From: Nemertoderma westbladi
Lineage: Eukaryota; Xenacoelomorpha; Nemertodermatida; Nemertodermatidae
Direction: 5' to 3'
Assembly (NCBI GenBank): GCA_032718475.1
Contig: JAUCBJ010008009.1
Coordinates: 1 to 64,000, forward strand
DNA length: 64,000 nucleotides
The position numbers and the translations under genes were made by a program. The stretch's first letter is position 1. Each line of letters opens with the position of its first letter. Shown here in pieces: positions 32,663-44,447 of the stretch. The notes beneath the pieces were generated by a model. It saw nothing but the letters and a program-made list of their open reading frames with translations, had not been told where the DNA came from and did no database searches.

Positions 32663-34045
32663 GGATTGAACTAAAGCCGAGTAACGCCCTCATCAGCCAT
32701 CTTGTACCGCTATTAATAAATTTAATTCAGCCTAATATAAACTAAATGATATAGTAAACTGAAAGTAAAAAGTACTGTAGTATGTATACCGGTATTCCGT
32801 ACCAGCCTATTCTACTTTACTGTCTAGTATATATGTAGTAGGCCCTTTTTTTATTAGTATAATTAAAAACACCCTGTACTTTTATTTTCCAAATTAAGAA
32901 GAAAAACATGAAATTCAACCATGACATTTAAAATCAAATAAACACTCTGTGACAAAAAATTATAAAAAGATAATCAGGCAACAAGACCTGCCCCAACAGC
33001 CGTCTCGATAATCCCTGTCTCCGCGAGAGGCGGCTGTCGCCCCCTTTATGTTTGCAGGTCCCCCTTAGGCACTTAAGTGCTGCCTGAACCAGGGCGATGT
33101 TGTCTTGGTGCGTATCAGTGATACGGTCGTGGAGTATGGGGCTAAATTATACAGCTTCTGGGAAATGCGTAGGGCCTACTGTAGGCCTACTGTAGTCTGT
33201 AGTATCTAAACATTTTTCTATAAAATGTGGGTGTGGGGCACTTTACCGATCAGGAGGCCTATTATATAATGCTAACTTCTTCTATGGGGCACTTTATCTC
33301 TCTACGGTGATAAAAAGAGGTATTAATTCCTGCAACTTCCAGTACAAATTATTTTAAGAATGATAACTTATTAGCGTTGTACTGGAGTTACATAGAGTTT
33401 CTAGTTTCAGACGTATTTTCTTTCCATTAAATGGCTGTATAAAGTTAAAGTAATTAATATTATTCCTATTTTCATTTCTAGTTCAATGGTCACATATCCT
33501 GAAACATCTGCTCTGCGCATCAATTGTTTGATTTGGGAGATCGATAATTTTGGCTTATTAATTTTGTCGTTGTATAATAATGAATAACATCATTCTATAA
33601 ATGTATTTAGGGGCTCACTCACTCTATAGTTTATAATTCGGTATTATTTCACTGGTTAACTTTGATGTTAGTTGAGTACTCAAACGTGGTAATTCGAAGT
33701 TTTTAATCAACTATCAACAATCCTAAACCATAAATAATGTTTCCGGTAAGTTGGCCTACCCTATTATATAATATTATTTTGGAACATAATTAATAAATTT
33801 ACTTTATAAAACTAAACCGATAACATGCAATATTGTGTTAAATTTATGTCAAAATTAATCACAACAAAATTTCATTTTTCACAATTTTTTTTATATATTT
33901 GGAACGTTGTCTGTGTGTAAAGATTGCTGTAAAATATCATTCCAACAACTATACCCTTGCAATACATAGGCCGTACATATAGGATGTATGATTGTATACT
34001 GTACATACAGGTCAGTCAGATATCACTCTTAGAGTAATTCACCTA
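32663..34045. other. Intergenic DNA with a GC-richer patch at 32980-33150
   Basis: Mostly AT-rich. At 32980-33150 a GC-richer block contains the palindrome GGCACTTAAGTGC and CAGGCAACAAGACCTGCCCC. It may be the tail of a LINE or SINE on the minus strand; no open frame is convincing. Confidence 0.35.
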
Positions 34046-34049
34046 TTAA

Positions 34050-34240
34050 GGCCGGTTTACACGTGGCAAGCAACCTTTTGAGCAACTTTCTAAACAACTT
34101 GGTGGGAAACTCAGGTTGCCTATCAAGTTGCTCCGTATAAACTCGAAGTTGTTGTTGTAAAATGTTGCCACGTTTAAAATGGGAACAAGTAAAGTTGTTC
34201 AAAATAGTTGCAGAAAACGTTACCACCATGTAAACTGGCC
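34050..34240. mobile_element. 191-bp TTAA MITE
   Basis: TTAA flanks both ends (34046-34049 and 34241-34244). Terminal inverted repeats are GGCCGGTTTACACG on the left and, read inward from the right, GGCCAGTTTACATG. Non-coding, rich in GCAAC/GTTGC repeats. Confidence 0.92.
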
Positions 34241-34244
34241 TTAA

Positions 34245-35639
34245 ATTGGGCAAAACCCCTCAATTTAGATTTTTTTATTTCTTCCTGAATTTAATGAAGA
34301 TTACCAATCTTATCGCATTTAGTTCAAAGTTATTATATTTTCTTTAGGGGTGGCCTTCGGCCTTCTCCACGTTAGCTGAACACAACATAACAGTAGTATT
34401 GTCATACAAAACGGCATTAGATCTGTTAAAATTACACCTGAGGGGTGAACCCTCTTAAAATAAATAAATTCCATTCTTTTATATTCCAAATAAAAATTTT
34501 CTATATTACACCGCAACCAAGCGGCGATCTGCATTATTCGACATTATTCGTACGACAAAAATTAATATTATAGGTTATTATTTTTACTACGTGATGTTCA
34601 TATTCTTAGAGTTTTTAGTTTTCATCTTATGGTGGTGAGTGAGGCAAACTAGAATCACCGAGAGAAAGCCGCCCCAATATTAGATTATTACAACAACATA
34701 TCCATTGGGTAAGAAAGTGGAGGAGAGCCAGCCCGTCTCTTAATTTTTTACTTTATATTACGCGATCAATTTTCACTCATCTCGTCATGAACCCAACATG
34801 TATGTAACCTTTTGTTAAATTTGTTGGCTATGCGTTTGCGGTTGTTTGGGCGGAGTGTGGTAGGCCTACACTTTTCACACTTAAATATTTTGGTTGTGAA
34901 ATGTTACAGGGCATAGCTATCTGAGATATTTCATTTATATTTTATTATGAGAGGAAGAAGAACATACAACGTTATTTACTATATATATAACAAAATAATT
35001 GTTTTCGGGTTTAACTTGGAAGCCTCCCCAAATAGTTGATATACAAATATATTTAAAATTATTTCCATGGTCATGGTCATTCACCCGTCTTTAGTTAGAA
35101 ATTTGTTTGCATGAAAGACAGTTTAGTTTAGTTTTTACTGATTTATTATCTCTTATCTGACTGGGGTAATAATAAAGGATAGGATAAATGGAAGCAAAGT
35201 GTAACAGTAACAAATATTTCCCCGTCACCCTAGAATGTCTTAAGTATATGATATATCAAAGGGGGAAGTTTGGATTCACTGCATAAATGCAGTTCACCAA
35301 ACTTCCCCCGAATGCACACTGTAACTTCCCCCTTCCCACAAATATCCACTGTTGAATTAATTTGGAGCGATATAATAAGTACAAAATTGTGCGAGTTTTT
35401 AATTGTGTGGTCCAATTGTTATTTGATTTCTATTTATTATTTAAAGTGCATTTAATATCACACTGGTTTTTAGAATATTATACTATACAACCTTATGTTT
35501 TATTAATTTACCCAATCGAAGCCTCATAAGGGCCGGTTATTTGTACGCATATCCCCTAATGCGCTCAGTAAGGTTCAAACAACATATTAATATGAAAATA
35601 AAGTATCTGCAAAGAAAAGAACCCAATACTATATAATTT
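34245..35639. other. Intergenic AT-rich DNA
   Basis: No gene seen. Two copies of CTTCCCCC flank an inverted pair at 35260-35335 (GGGGGAAGTTTGG / CCAAACTTCCCCC). Confidence 0.4.
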
Positions 35640-37560
35640 GACCTTATTAAAAAATTTGCACTTTTGCACACTTATTTGTACAAATGCACTTTAGCAGATC
35701 GTAATGGTGGCTCTTATTTAACAAACTTATGTTTATCCTCTACCGATCTACGATGGTGCATTATCAAGTGTCAGTCGCTAAAAGTGTCAAAAATCCAATT
35801 TAATAAATCTGGATTTGCGATTTTGGACCATATTCATGGACATTTTTAAGTCACTTTATAGACATAAAAAGTTAAACAAATGTTACGATTATAGTTAGAA
35901 ATCATTCCAAACTACATTTTAATCCAAAAAATAACATTCTACGATGAATAGAACTGGAAATAACAGTGTTTGAAATATCGAAAAAATGTTCACTATTTAA
36001 GTGCATTTTGCACTAAGTGCACATAAGTCTTTTCCCAAGTTTTATCCTATTTCACACACTACAATCTATCCTCTATCCAATGAAAAAAGTTTCAGATTAA
36101 ACGGCCCTGTAGAACCGAAGTTATTTATGTTTAAAAATAGTCACTCGAAAATTTCAAATTCTCTTGGTCACATAGTCGAGTGGTTATCAATCACGTTAAT
36201 GAAACCTAAGTTCGCGGGTTCGAAATCCAATATTGACCTGACCATTCTTAATTTTTTTGCAAAAAAAATTATTTTTATTTTTTCACTAAAATCGCTCTAA
36301 CTTCGGTTCTGGTGGTCCAAATTCAATAAAATTGGTATATTCTTTGCCGTAATTTTTTTCTTAATCTTTTGAGAAGGGGTTATTTTTGGCCCCAAAAAAA
36401 TTAAAAAAAAGGGCCAAAATAACGCGATATTTTTCGACCCTTAAAATTCGTAATTTTAATTATATATGTTAAGATAAAAGATAGCGGAGTTAATTTGATA
36501 CTTTTTACAGGTACTTTTGGCGCAATACGCTAAATTATAATGGAATAGCGATTTGTTAAAAAAAAAAATTTTTCGTCCCTTTTTATAAATATTATATTTC
36601 ACACGATCGCCTGCCGCTCCAGTTTTATAATACCTCCGGCGCTGTGATTAACGCTGTTAGATAGATAATTTAACGCACTATAAGTCTGTGTAAACAAATC
36701 TCCCGTAAGTTAAGTAGTTTTCGAGCTAGACGATTTCCCGCGAAGCAAGTTTGAAGCGCGAAATTATAATTTTGGCCCTCATTTTTTTAATATCATCCTT
36801 GGAGCAAAACCGATAGCATATTTGAATTCCCCGTATGGATATTGACTGTATAGAATGTACCTTAACCAACTAAAGTTAAAAATAAAAAATTATTCGATAA
36901 AAACTACTTTACAAATTCTGGCCCTTTTTGGCCCCTATTGCCGACATATTTTTTGTACCCCCATTCGATAGGAACGTAGCCCCAATGGTCTTCTACGAGT
37001 TTCATAAAAGAATTAGTGGATTCCTACCCGCGTTGTCGAATTAAACATTTCGGAAATAAGTTTTCCAAAAAAGACGGACAAAAACGTACAAATTTACAGC
37101 CCCTTTTTCCACCCGAAATTTTAATAAATATCTTACCCCCATTCGATACGAAGGTAGTACCACTCTTCCCCTTTCCAACCGCGTTACTTTCGTCCCCGTA
37201 CGATTAATATTAGCCGAGTTATAGCGGATCCCGCAAAGTCATTTTGTCCGTTTTTTCAACTTTGACGGACATTTTCGGAAAAAAGGCGTGGTAATCTTTT
37301 TTGAAAAAAGAAACGAATTCACTAATTAATCCCTTCTATCGTATCCCGGCGTCGGCTAAGCAATAACCTAGGGTTTTTTCGAGCCACTGTAGAGCGCCTT
37401 TCAAAAAAATTTTAAAATTGTCGAAAAAATGACGGATTTTTGTCCGCCGTGTCCGTCGAAGGGTTAGATTTAATAATGTTAGAGTTGCTAATATCTTAGA
37501 ATTCCGAGCCGCTCCCCTGGTGAGAAAATAAAAAAATTTGGTCAGTTCCTTCATCGAAAA
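35640..37560. repeat. Non-coding degenerate modular repeat region
   Basis: Recurrent blocks at irregular spacing: ACCCCCATTCGATAGGAACG (36957) and ACCCCCATTCGATACGAAGG (37135), TTTTGTCCG (37242 and 37438), GAACCGAAGTTA (36112) inverted to TAACTTCGGTTC (36298), and repeated GGCCC/GCCCC with A or T runs. No frame is open for long and codon-like periodicity is absent. I do not recognise the class. Confidence 0.5.
36165..36241 (+). repeat. tRNA-like sequence, probably a SINE or pseudo-tRNA
   Basis: GGTCA at 36165 pairs with TGACC near 36239. TAGTCGAGTGGTTATC (A-box-like) and GGGTTCGAAATCC (B-box-like) are at tRNA spacing. The anticodon stem is poor, so a functional tRNA is unlikely. Confidence 0.45.
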
Positions 37561-38606
37561 GTCCCCCAGAATCCCAAGTTAACCTATATAGTTAGCGATG
37601 GCCTGCGGCTTTAGGAGCGGCCGCGGTATTCACCTCCCTCATAGCGGCCGCGGCGGTGTTGCGTCAAATGGAGAAATATTTATCCCACCAAGATTAAATC
37701 GATATAATATTTAGCAGTTTTAGCAATTTCATTTAAATTCACGTATAGCTTGATCATATTTACCGTGATAGCGTGATATTACACTTACTTATGTTGTCGT
37801 TATGTGAAGTTGTCGTTTCAGAATTTCAGCCGTTTCATTTTTTTTGTTAAATAAACGGTTAGTTCGTTGTTTTCGGAAATGTGGTCAAGCCTCTCCAAGA
37901 CGTGGCGACGTGGGAGGCTTGAATCACGTTCCATTGCTGTGAATTACTACAACAAAGATTACCTATATAAGTTAGTCGTTTTACTCCTATCTATCTGTAA
38001 TTGGCTTTTAACTTTCCAGATTTACCTTCACTTTTCCACCTTTGCTGTAAATATTATACATTAATTCAGTGCCCCTAGCATTCAGTTACCAGTTAGTGTC
38101 GTACGTGACCTAATGGCATAGGTGACCAAGATTTTCTTAGGATAACATCTGCTTTCTAGGCGGTGTTTTGTATGGGTACAGTACAAGGGGTCTGTCGAGC
38201 TAGCGTGAAATGGGGTTGGAAACACAGTTCAGTATATTGTTTGAATAGCATGTTGACAGTTGTATCGTTCCTATAGCACTGCAGATAATTTGCGTTGTGT
38301 CCTCGAATAGGCGTGACGCGTGAAGGCTGTTCCTCTGGGAGAAGAGGTTCACATGGAAGACTGGGTCGAAGCTTTCGACATAGGCTGCATCAGTCAATGA
38401 GGTTGAGAATATCCTCGCCGCTGCATGAGTCAATGAGGTTGTGAATATCCTCGCCAAGGCCGATGCTAAGGCACTGCGAGACGGGGCACAGTGCTTCATT
38501 CGTTCAATGCCCTGGTTGGAAGAGTGTAGACACTATAGGATGCTGGACCGATAACTTTTCGGTACAATGATCCTGCCATCGTGTAGGATGTACATATCTT
38601 ACACTG
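37561..38606. other. Intergenic DNA with a GC patch and a short tandem duplication
   Basis: GCGGCCGCGG occurs twice (about 37617 and 37647). A roughly 32-bp unit containing GTCAATGAGGTTG and AATATCCTCGCC is duplicated at 38391-38455. Fragments of plus-strand reading (EEVHMEDWVEAFDIG near 38340) look like decayed retroelement coding but are not assignable. Confidence 0.35.
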
Positions 38607-39499
38607 ATAGCAAGCAGGGTCTGGAATCGAATAGAATCGAAAGCAATTTTTCGACATCGATTTCCCATATATTATTCGATTCGATTTCGATTCGATTCAG
38701 CACAATTTCGATTCGATTATTCGACCTTTCCATATTAACTTAATTATTTGTCATTAAATAAACATTATAAATTTTTTTCTTAAATTGTTAATATACATTA
38801 TAAATTTTTTTCTTAAATTGTTATTTTTAATTGGAACTTCTCAAATTTAATCATAATGGTTGAAAGAGCATCGAAGTTGAAAAGGTTTACAAGTACTGTA
38901 ATTAGTGCAAAATCTAATCACACCTCAAAAGTTATTGTAACTTTTTAGTGTTGTGTGCACGGTGTACACTAAAACATAATTCAATATCCAATATTAGTTT
39001 ATGTACGATGTTAAGCGGCTCTCTAATTGCGTAATAAACATTCGAGAACACTAAATTATTTAACATTGAGTAAGGTAGCATCAGGAGTTGAATAGTGCAG
39101 TACAATAATGTTAATTGCAGTAACCATGGAAGCAATATAGTAAAATACCAGTTCAATTTATTTTGAACACTATTTTGTTCAATCTTTTATTAAAGAATTG
39201 AGCAACAAATTTAATTAATGATACAATTACGTATTACATGGGAAAAAAACGTACAAAATTATTAAAAATATATATAAAATACAGTAGTAGGCCAACCTCG
39301 AGAATAGTGGGAAAAAGTTGTACTTTTTTCCCATGTAATAAATAATTATTTTTATATTTTACTGTTGGCCAAATTATGCCAAAAAATAATATGTATGTAC
39401 ATTATTCCATTAGGGATCAGGGGGTGGGGTCCGAACTTGACAAGAATGTAGCATAGCACAGGTGAGTACAAAACAAAGACTCAAGACCTGTACGAAAAC

Positions 39500-39575
39500 C
39501 TGTGTTAACTTTCGTTTATTATTTTGGTTCCCCCAACACGCCTCTGTAACCTGCTCCTTTACTATCCTGCTCCTT
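39500..39575 (-). repeat. Dispersed core repeat, copy inside the hAT-type element
   Basis: GTTAACTTTCGTTTATTATTT followed by TGGTTCCCCCAACACGCCTC and TGTAACCTGCTCCTTT; it is closest to the copy at 18109-18180. Confidence 0.8.
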
Positions 39576-39833
39576 TAATGGCAATGTGACCTAACGCTCT
39601 TTGGGACCTAACTCGACTAACTTAATCATGTACTATATCGAATCTAAGTGAAATTTATTAACAGTAATACAGTATTAATTATCTAATATCTTAATAATCT
39701 CCTGCATGGATGTGATAAATCAGTAATCCATCTAGACTATAGTCGACTGAAGCAAATTTAGTCACCGTCTGTGTCACTTCAGTTTTACTAAACACTGTCG
39801 GGACTGTCGCTAAAGTGTCTTCGCGAAATGTAA

Positions 39834-40023
39834 TCCCCCACTGCCACCCCCATGGTTCGCCCCACTCACCTCGTTCAAGGCCTCCCCCACTCCCACCTCA
39901 ATGGCTCGCCCCACTCAAATCGTTCAAGGCGTCCCCCACTCCCACCTCCATGGCTCACCCGATTCACCTAGTTCAAGATCTCCTCCACTCCTACCTCCAT
40001 GGCTCGCCCCACTCACCTAGCTA
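39834..40023. repeat. 49-bp tandem repeat, about 3.9 copies
   Basis: The unit begins TCCCCCACTCCCACCTCCAT and continues GGCTCGCCCCACTCACC. It makes a Pro/His/Ser-rich open frame that I regard as incidental. Confidence 0.88.
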
Positions 40024-40914
40024 GTCCCGTCACTGTAAACTGGATAATAAAGCAGCACTCCTTAACATAAATGGAAATAATGCATGTTAGAATATGGTAA
40101 TTGAAGTGGTTTCCATGTTATTGATTACTTTGCAGCTTTACGTCCTTTAGGCCGCAACGCTGCAAAGTGGTACTTTGCAGCGTTGCGAATAATTCACCAG
40201 AACGCTGTTAAGTTGACATAATGTAACAAAAATAAGTAGTTAACATGTCCATTCATTTATTTGTATTATCAAATTATCTAATATTAGCTAGTACATAAAA
40301 ATGTAATGTAATAAAGGTTTTTAAAAATGTTCCAGTGGTATATAATTATTTTATTAATACGTTGCAACTTGTTGTTGGACTCCTCACACGCGAAATGTTT
40401 CTGAGTGAGTATCCAGCAACTATTGCTGACCCCTCACATGGAGCAACTTTTGTTTCAGAAACAAGTTGCAGAAACAAAAGGTGCTCCGTGTTGAGGTTTA
40501 AGAGGACCATCAGTCATTAACCCAAGTTTATTATATTTTATTTATAAAACTACTACTCTGAAATTTTTAATATAAAGCTTCTGAACATTTTGGTATATCT
40601 TAGATGAATATTGAGTGACAAATAATAAAGTAGTAGGGTATTTAGTGATGAAATATGTCAAAAAATTTAAATAACAAAACAGTTAAAACACACTATTTCT
40701 ATAAATCACATAATTAATTAAATCAATCTAGGCTGTCGGCTGTGATTATGTTTAATTTTCAAAAGTAGAATCGAATATTTTCTTTCGATTTTCGATTCGA
40801 TTCGATTTCTTGAAATATCGCTTTCGATTCGATTTCGACCCAGTGAAATTCGTTCGATTTTCGATTCGATTTCGATTCGATCCCAGTCCCTGATAGCAAG
40901 TACCTGAGATTCCA

Positions 40915-41525
40915 TTACGGAGTGATGGGACCATTTGGTTTTCTGTTAAACCAGATTGAACAAGCAAGATGAGTTCTTGGCAGCAGAGTGCACCAAGGTT
41001 AGCAGCAGAGTGCACCAAGGTTATCAGCAGAGTGCACCAAGGTCTCAGCAAGTAGGTCAATGATGTGTGGAGAACTAGACAATGTAGCAACTAGTGAAGC
41101 TAAGCTGGTTGTTTGGGGATTTCACATAGAGATTGTTCATCCTCCAGATTCTCATCTGATGGATCTACGACTGGGGAATGAGACAGGGCATCAGCATACT
41201 GGTGGGTTTTTCCAGCAGCACAGGTTGTGTGGAAATAGTAGGCAGATGTTTCATTTCTTGAGCCTCTGGCGCCTGGGATTCATTACCTCATCTAATGTAT
41301 ATTTATTAGTATTGTGTGTGGTCTGTTATAAGGAAGAGGGGCATTTCTTCGGAGCCCATTTGACTTCTAAGAGCTCATATTCAACTATAGCATATCTTGA
41401 TTCAGTCTCAAAATTGAACGGGGAGCCATACTGGATCAGGTGGAGTGGCTCATCACGGCGTTGCATTATATCCGAGCCCGTGTATATCCAAGCCTGTGCA
41501 TGGGGATGCATTTGGGATACTGGGA
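40915..41525 (-). pseudogene. Ty3/gypsy pol remnant, RNase H part (left of inserted LINE)
   Basis: Minus-strand pieces HLIQYGSPFNFETESRYAIV and EYELLEVKWAPKKC match the gypsy RNase H region, followed in other frames by YTLDEVMNPRRQRLKK and QYADALSHSPVVDPSDENLE, the stretch before the integrase zinc finger. Frameshifts and stops are frequent. At 40960-41050 three copies of AGCAGAGTGCACCAAGGTT-like units lie in tandem. Confidence 0.82.
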
Positions 41526-42502
41526 TCCAGGGAGACACACATGCACCATTCTTGTTCATAATTGTGGTTGACAATGTTCTACGCATGTCCTTAGATCATC
41601 ATAATGATGATGGGGTGATGATAACTCCACCTACTGGCTCCAGAAGTCGAGGAAATCCTGCCAAGTACCTAACTGATCTAGACTTTGCTGATGACTTAGG
41701 AGTACTCTCAGAATCACTGGAGGGAGCCCAACGGCTCCTGAGCTCATTAGAACAGGCTGCTTCTAGTGTTGGTCTTTTTATTAACTCCAGAAAGACCAAA
41801 ATTTTGACAGTTAACTTTGAAAGTCCTCAGCAAGTCTCTGATCGGATGAGCATAAGCTCAAAGGATGGTATGCTTGAGCATGTGGACGACTTCTGTTGCG
41901 TGGGATCATGGATCCGGAAGTCAGGTGAGGATCTTCGAATACGTAAGGGAAAGACATGGGAAGCCTTGAATAGGCTTTCCAGGATTTGGAAGTCACTGAG
42001 AAGTAATCGGAAACTTAAGGTCCGATTATTTAGAGCAGCAGTAGTTCCAGTACTCTTCTATGGGAGTCCATGCTGGGCTCTAACTGCTGAGGACACCAAA
42101 TCTCTGGTTGGCACATTCACAAGAATGCTACGCCGCGTTCATTGTGTCAAGTACAATGCACACATCTCCAACCAGACACTATATAACATTGGAGGTATCT
42201 CATTGGTTCCCCCAAGCTTGACACTAGAACAAATCGCCTCCGCTTTGCAGGACATTGCTTTCGCCGTGAGGACCAGCCAGTGCATAATCTTGTACTCTGG
42301 CAGCCTCATGGAGTGAATAAGCATGGTGGATAGCCCATGACTTTCTTGAGACGCATCTTAAAGGACACTGGCCTTGGAGATGCGGATGATCTAGCATATG
42401 TCATGGGTGATTAAGGAGTTGTGGCGGCGCAATTTTGTCGACAAGCCTGCACAGCATTCTTAAAAATGCAGCTGCAATGCAATATGCCGATCCTAGTAGT
42501 AG
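41526..42502 (+). pseudogene. 5'-truncated LINE reverse transcriptase fragment (copy 2)
   Basis: Near-identical to the fragment ending at 9158, starting at GGGAGACACACATGCACC inside RT motif B. It retains LTDLDFADDLGVLSE, GLFINSRKTKILTVN and LTAEDTKSLVGTFTRMLRRV in a frame that stays open from 41526 to 42316. It ends at GCCGATCCTAGTAGTA. The flanks share an imperfect repeat of about 15 bp (GGGATGCATTTGGGAT before it, GGGATGCCTTGGTAT after it), a likely TSD. It splits the minus-strand gypsy remnant. Confidence 0.88.
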
Positions 42503-42840
42503 GGATGCCTTGGTATGAAGAATAGTTTATCCACTGCAGGTACTGAGACAAGGCATGGGTGGCCTTGACGTTGACAAATGTCTCATCATGGCTTGTTTCT
42601 CAGATGAAAACATTCCTTTGTTAAAGAAGTGGATATATTAGGTGTAGGCAGTTGAAGCAATTATTAATTGTGAGAAGTTTCCCAGTTGATCTACGAAACC
42701 GAGGAAGTTGATATATATTAGTGTGTTTAGTGAACTCTGTGACAGCTGGAAGGTTCTTAGGGTCAGCTTCGAGCTCTGCAGCAGGTGCCCGAGTGTACAT
42801 TGCAGCAGCCCAAGGGATTAGTAAATGTAATAAGGGCCTG
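42503..42840 (-). pseudogene. Ty3/gypsy pol remnant, RT end (right of inserted LINE)
   Basis: Minus-strand reading includes LEADPKNLPAVTEFTKHTNI followed by YQLPRF, matching the gypsy pattern (I/L)KADPKK..A...F..PTN...LR between RT and RNase H. Together with 40915-41525 it reconstructs one element in the same orientation, cut by the LINE. Confidence 0.75.
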
Positions 42841-43609
42841 TGTTTCTTTGTTGGTGGAACCTATCAGTAACCATATTTACTATTGATTGTTGAAAATAAT
42901 ATAATTTCTTTGAGAATGTCAGACAAGGAGTGGTGGAGTTTTAACGGGATATTCAGGGCATTAAACAAACTTGTTGAGATTGTTGAGGATATGCTACAGA
43001 TATCGGCTCTGGCATTGAGTTCCTCGAGGGTTGCCCTGTACTCGTAAGCTCACCAGTTGCCTTTGAGCAGTTAATGATCAGCAACTCAACATAGTCAAGT
43101 GCCATGTTTCGTTTGTTACACAGATAACTATCCAATTCCTGGTCCGAATCCAATGTTCGTCATTTGTATCAATGTGACAGTTAATCTCATCATCTATCAT
43201 GAGCCTGTTCCAAGGAGGATGTCCGTCAATTTATTAAGTTATTGGGTATGGTTAATCGGTTGGTACAGTGATGATGGGTAAAGATTTCCCATCAATGCCA
43301 CCAAGTGCAAAAGTCCACCAGGGTGATGGTTAGTTGCTGTAGAAGGAGTTCAACCTGAACAGGAGAGTTGGAATTTTTTGGTCTATTTGTATTTTAGATT
43401 TGTTTAGAGCACTATTTATAATGATCTCGGTCTTGCGCATATTTTTGGAGTTTTTATTGTATTGATGTGCTGTAATATATTTTTTCTGCTGCTATTATGA
43501 TGGAGGTCAATTTATTCCTATATATTTTTTTAATTTAATGAGGTTTATTGAAATGGTGAATATTAGGTGAATTATTTACACTTGGTTCAGGGTGTAACAA
43601 AAGGACCCT
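42841..43609. other. Probable further gypsy remnant, unassigned
   Basis: Minus-strand frame 42953-43153 (MDSDQELDSYLCNKRNMALD) is open but not recognised. It would lie upstream of the gypsy RT, where protease or linker is expected. No motif is visible. Confidence 0.3.
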
Positions 43610-44447
43610 TACAGCCAGCAGCAGGGCTGTAGGCCATGGATAGGTGGAAGGTAATCGGCTAACCAACGGCTAGACATGCTGACAAGGTCGGTGGAAGGTA
43701 ATCAACCAATGGCGACCTACTGTAAAGACGCTTGTAGGAGTTGCGACCATAAGCGGTTTATTCTCGCAACTGAAAGATATGAGTATGAGAATCCTGCAGG
43801 AGAAATACTGGCTTGGTCGTCGCCCAGGTCAACAAGGACCGTGTCCCTCAGTGGTACAACATGCTGGGGTCGATAAATTGGCTACTGGTACAGAAGACAG
43901 AGATGAAAGAAGAACCAACCTGTTAAAATGTAAAAAGACACTAAAGATTGCTACAATGAATGCACGCACACTGAAAGCACATTCCAAACAGGGTGACATG
44001 GTCACTCTGCCAATGGAATATAACATCGACATCATCTGCATCCAAGAACATCGGATTTGTCATGAAGACACTGACATGAAGTACAATGACATTGGAAATG
44101 GATGGACGTTAGTAACAAGCTCAGCAGTAAGAAACTCGGCCAATGCATCAATTGGTGGAGTAGGAATACTGCTAAACCCATTTGCACTTAAGACTCTAAA
44201 CAACATCGAATCTACAAATTCCAGGGTTATGATCGCAACAATTGATGGGAATCCCAAGGCAACAGTTATATGTTGCTACAGTCCAACCAATGCCTCAGTG
44301 CCACAACAAGCAGTCAAGTTTTATGAAGATCTGACTGGACTTATAAAGGACATTCAGAAACACAATGTTAAAGTCATTGCTGGTGACCTGAATGAGCAAA
44401 TTGGCCCAGAAGATACCAAGGGTTACACCTATAACACCAGTTTAAGC
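43610..44447 (+). pseudogene. LINE 5' part: EEP endonuclease, first half
   Basis: Frame from 43779 reads KTLKIATMNARTLKAHSKQG, IDIICIQEHRI (metal-binding Glu), GGVGILLNPFAL, and VKVIAGDLNEQIGPEDTKGY (DLN catalytic motif) of an endonuclease/exonuclease/phosphatase fold. The frame breaks near 44447 where unrelated retroelement sequence begins, and the endonuclease resumes at 45678. It appears to be the same type of LINE as the fragments at 7.9 and 41.5 kb. Confidence 0.85.

Larger units (their letters stand above)
38615..40892. mobile_element. 2.28 kb non-autonomous hAT-type transposon
   Basis: Perfect 8-bp TSD ATAGCAAG (38607-38614 and 40893-40900). Ends are CAGGGTCTGGAATCGAAT and, inverted, CAGGGACTGGGATCGAAT; CAGGG ends with 8-bp TSD are characteristic of hAT elements. 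Subterminal ATCGAATCGAAA repeats extend about 100 bp in from each end (38625-38720 and 40767-40880). No transposase is present. The interior carries a segment shared with 9200-9690, a dispersed core repeat near 39500 and a 49-bp tandem repeat. Confidence 0.95.

Noticed and set aside
11433-36241. Possible tRNA genes at 11433, 23836 and 36165
   Set aside because: A-box/B-box-like text is present, but anticodon or D arms do not pair, so I list them only as tRNA-like repeats.
39815-40024. Pro/His/Ser-rich 69-codon ORF
   Set aside because: It is produced by the 49-bp tandem repeat and shows no protein-family features.
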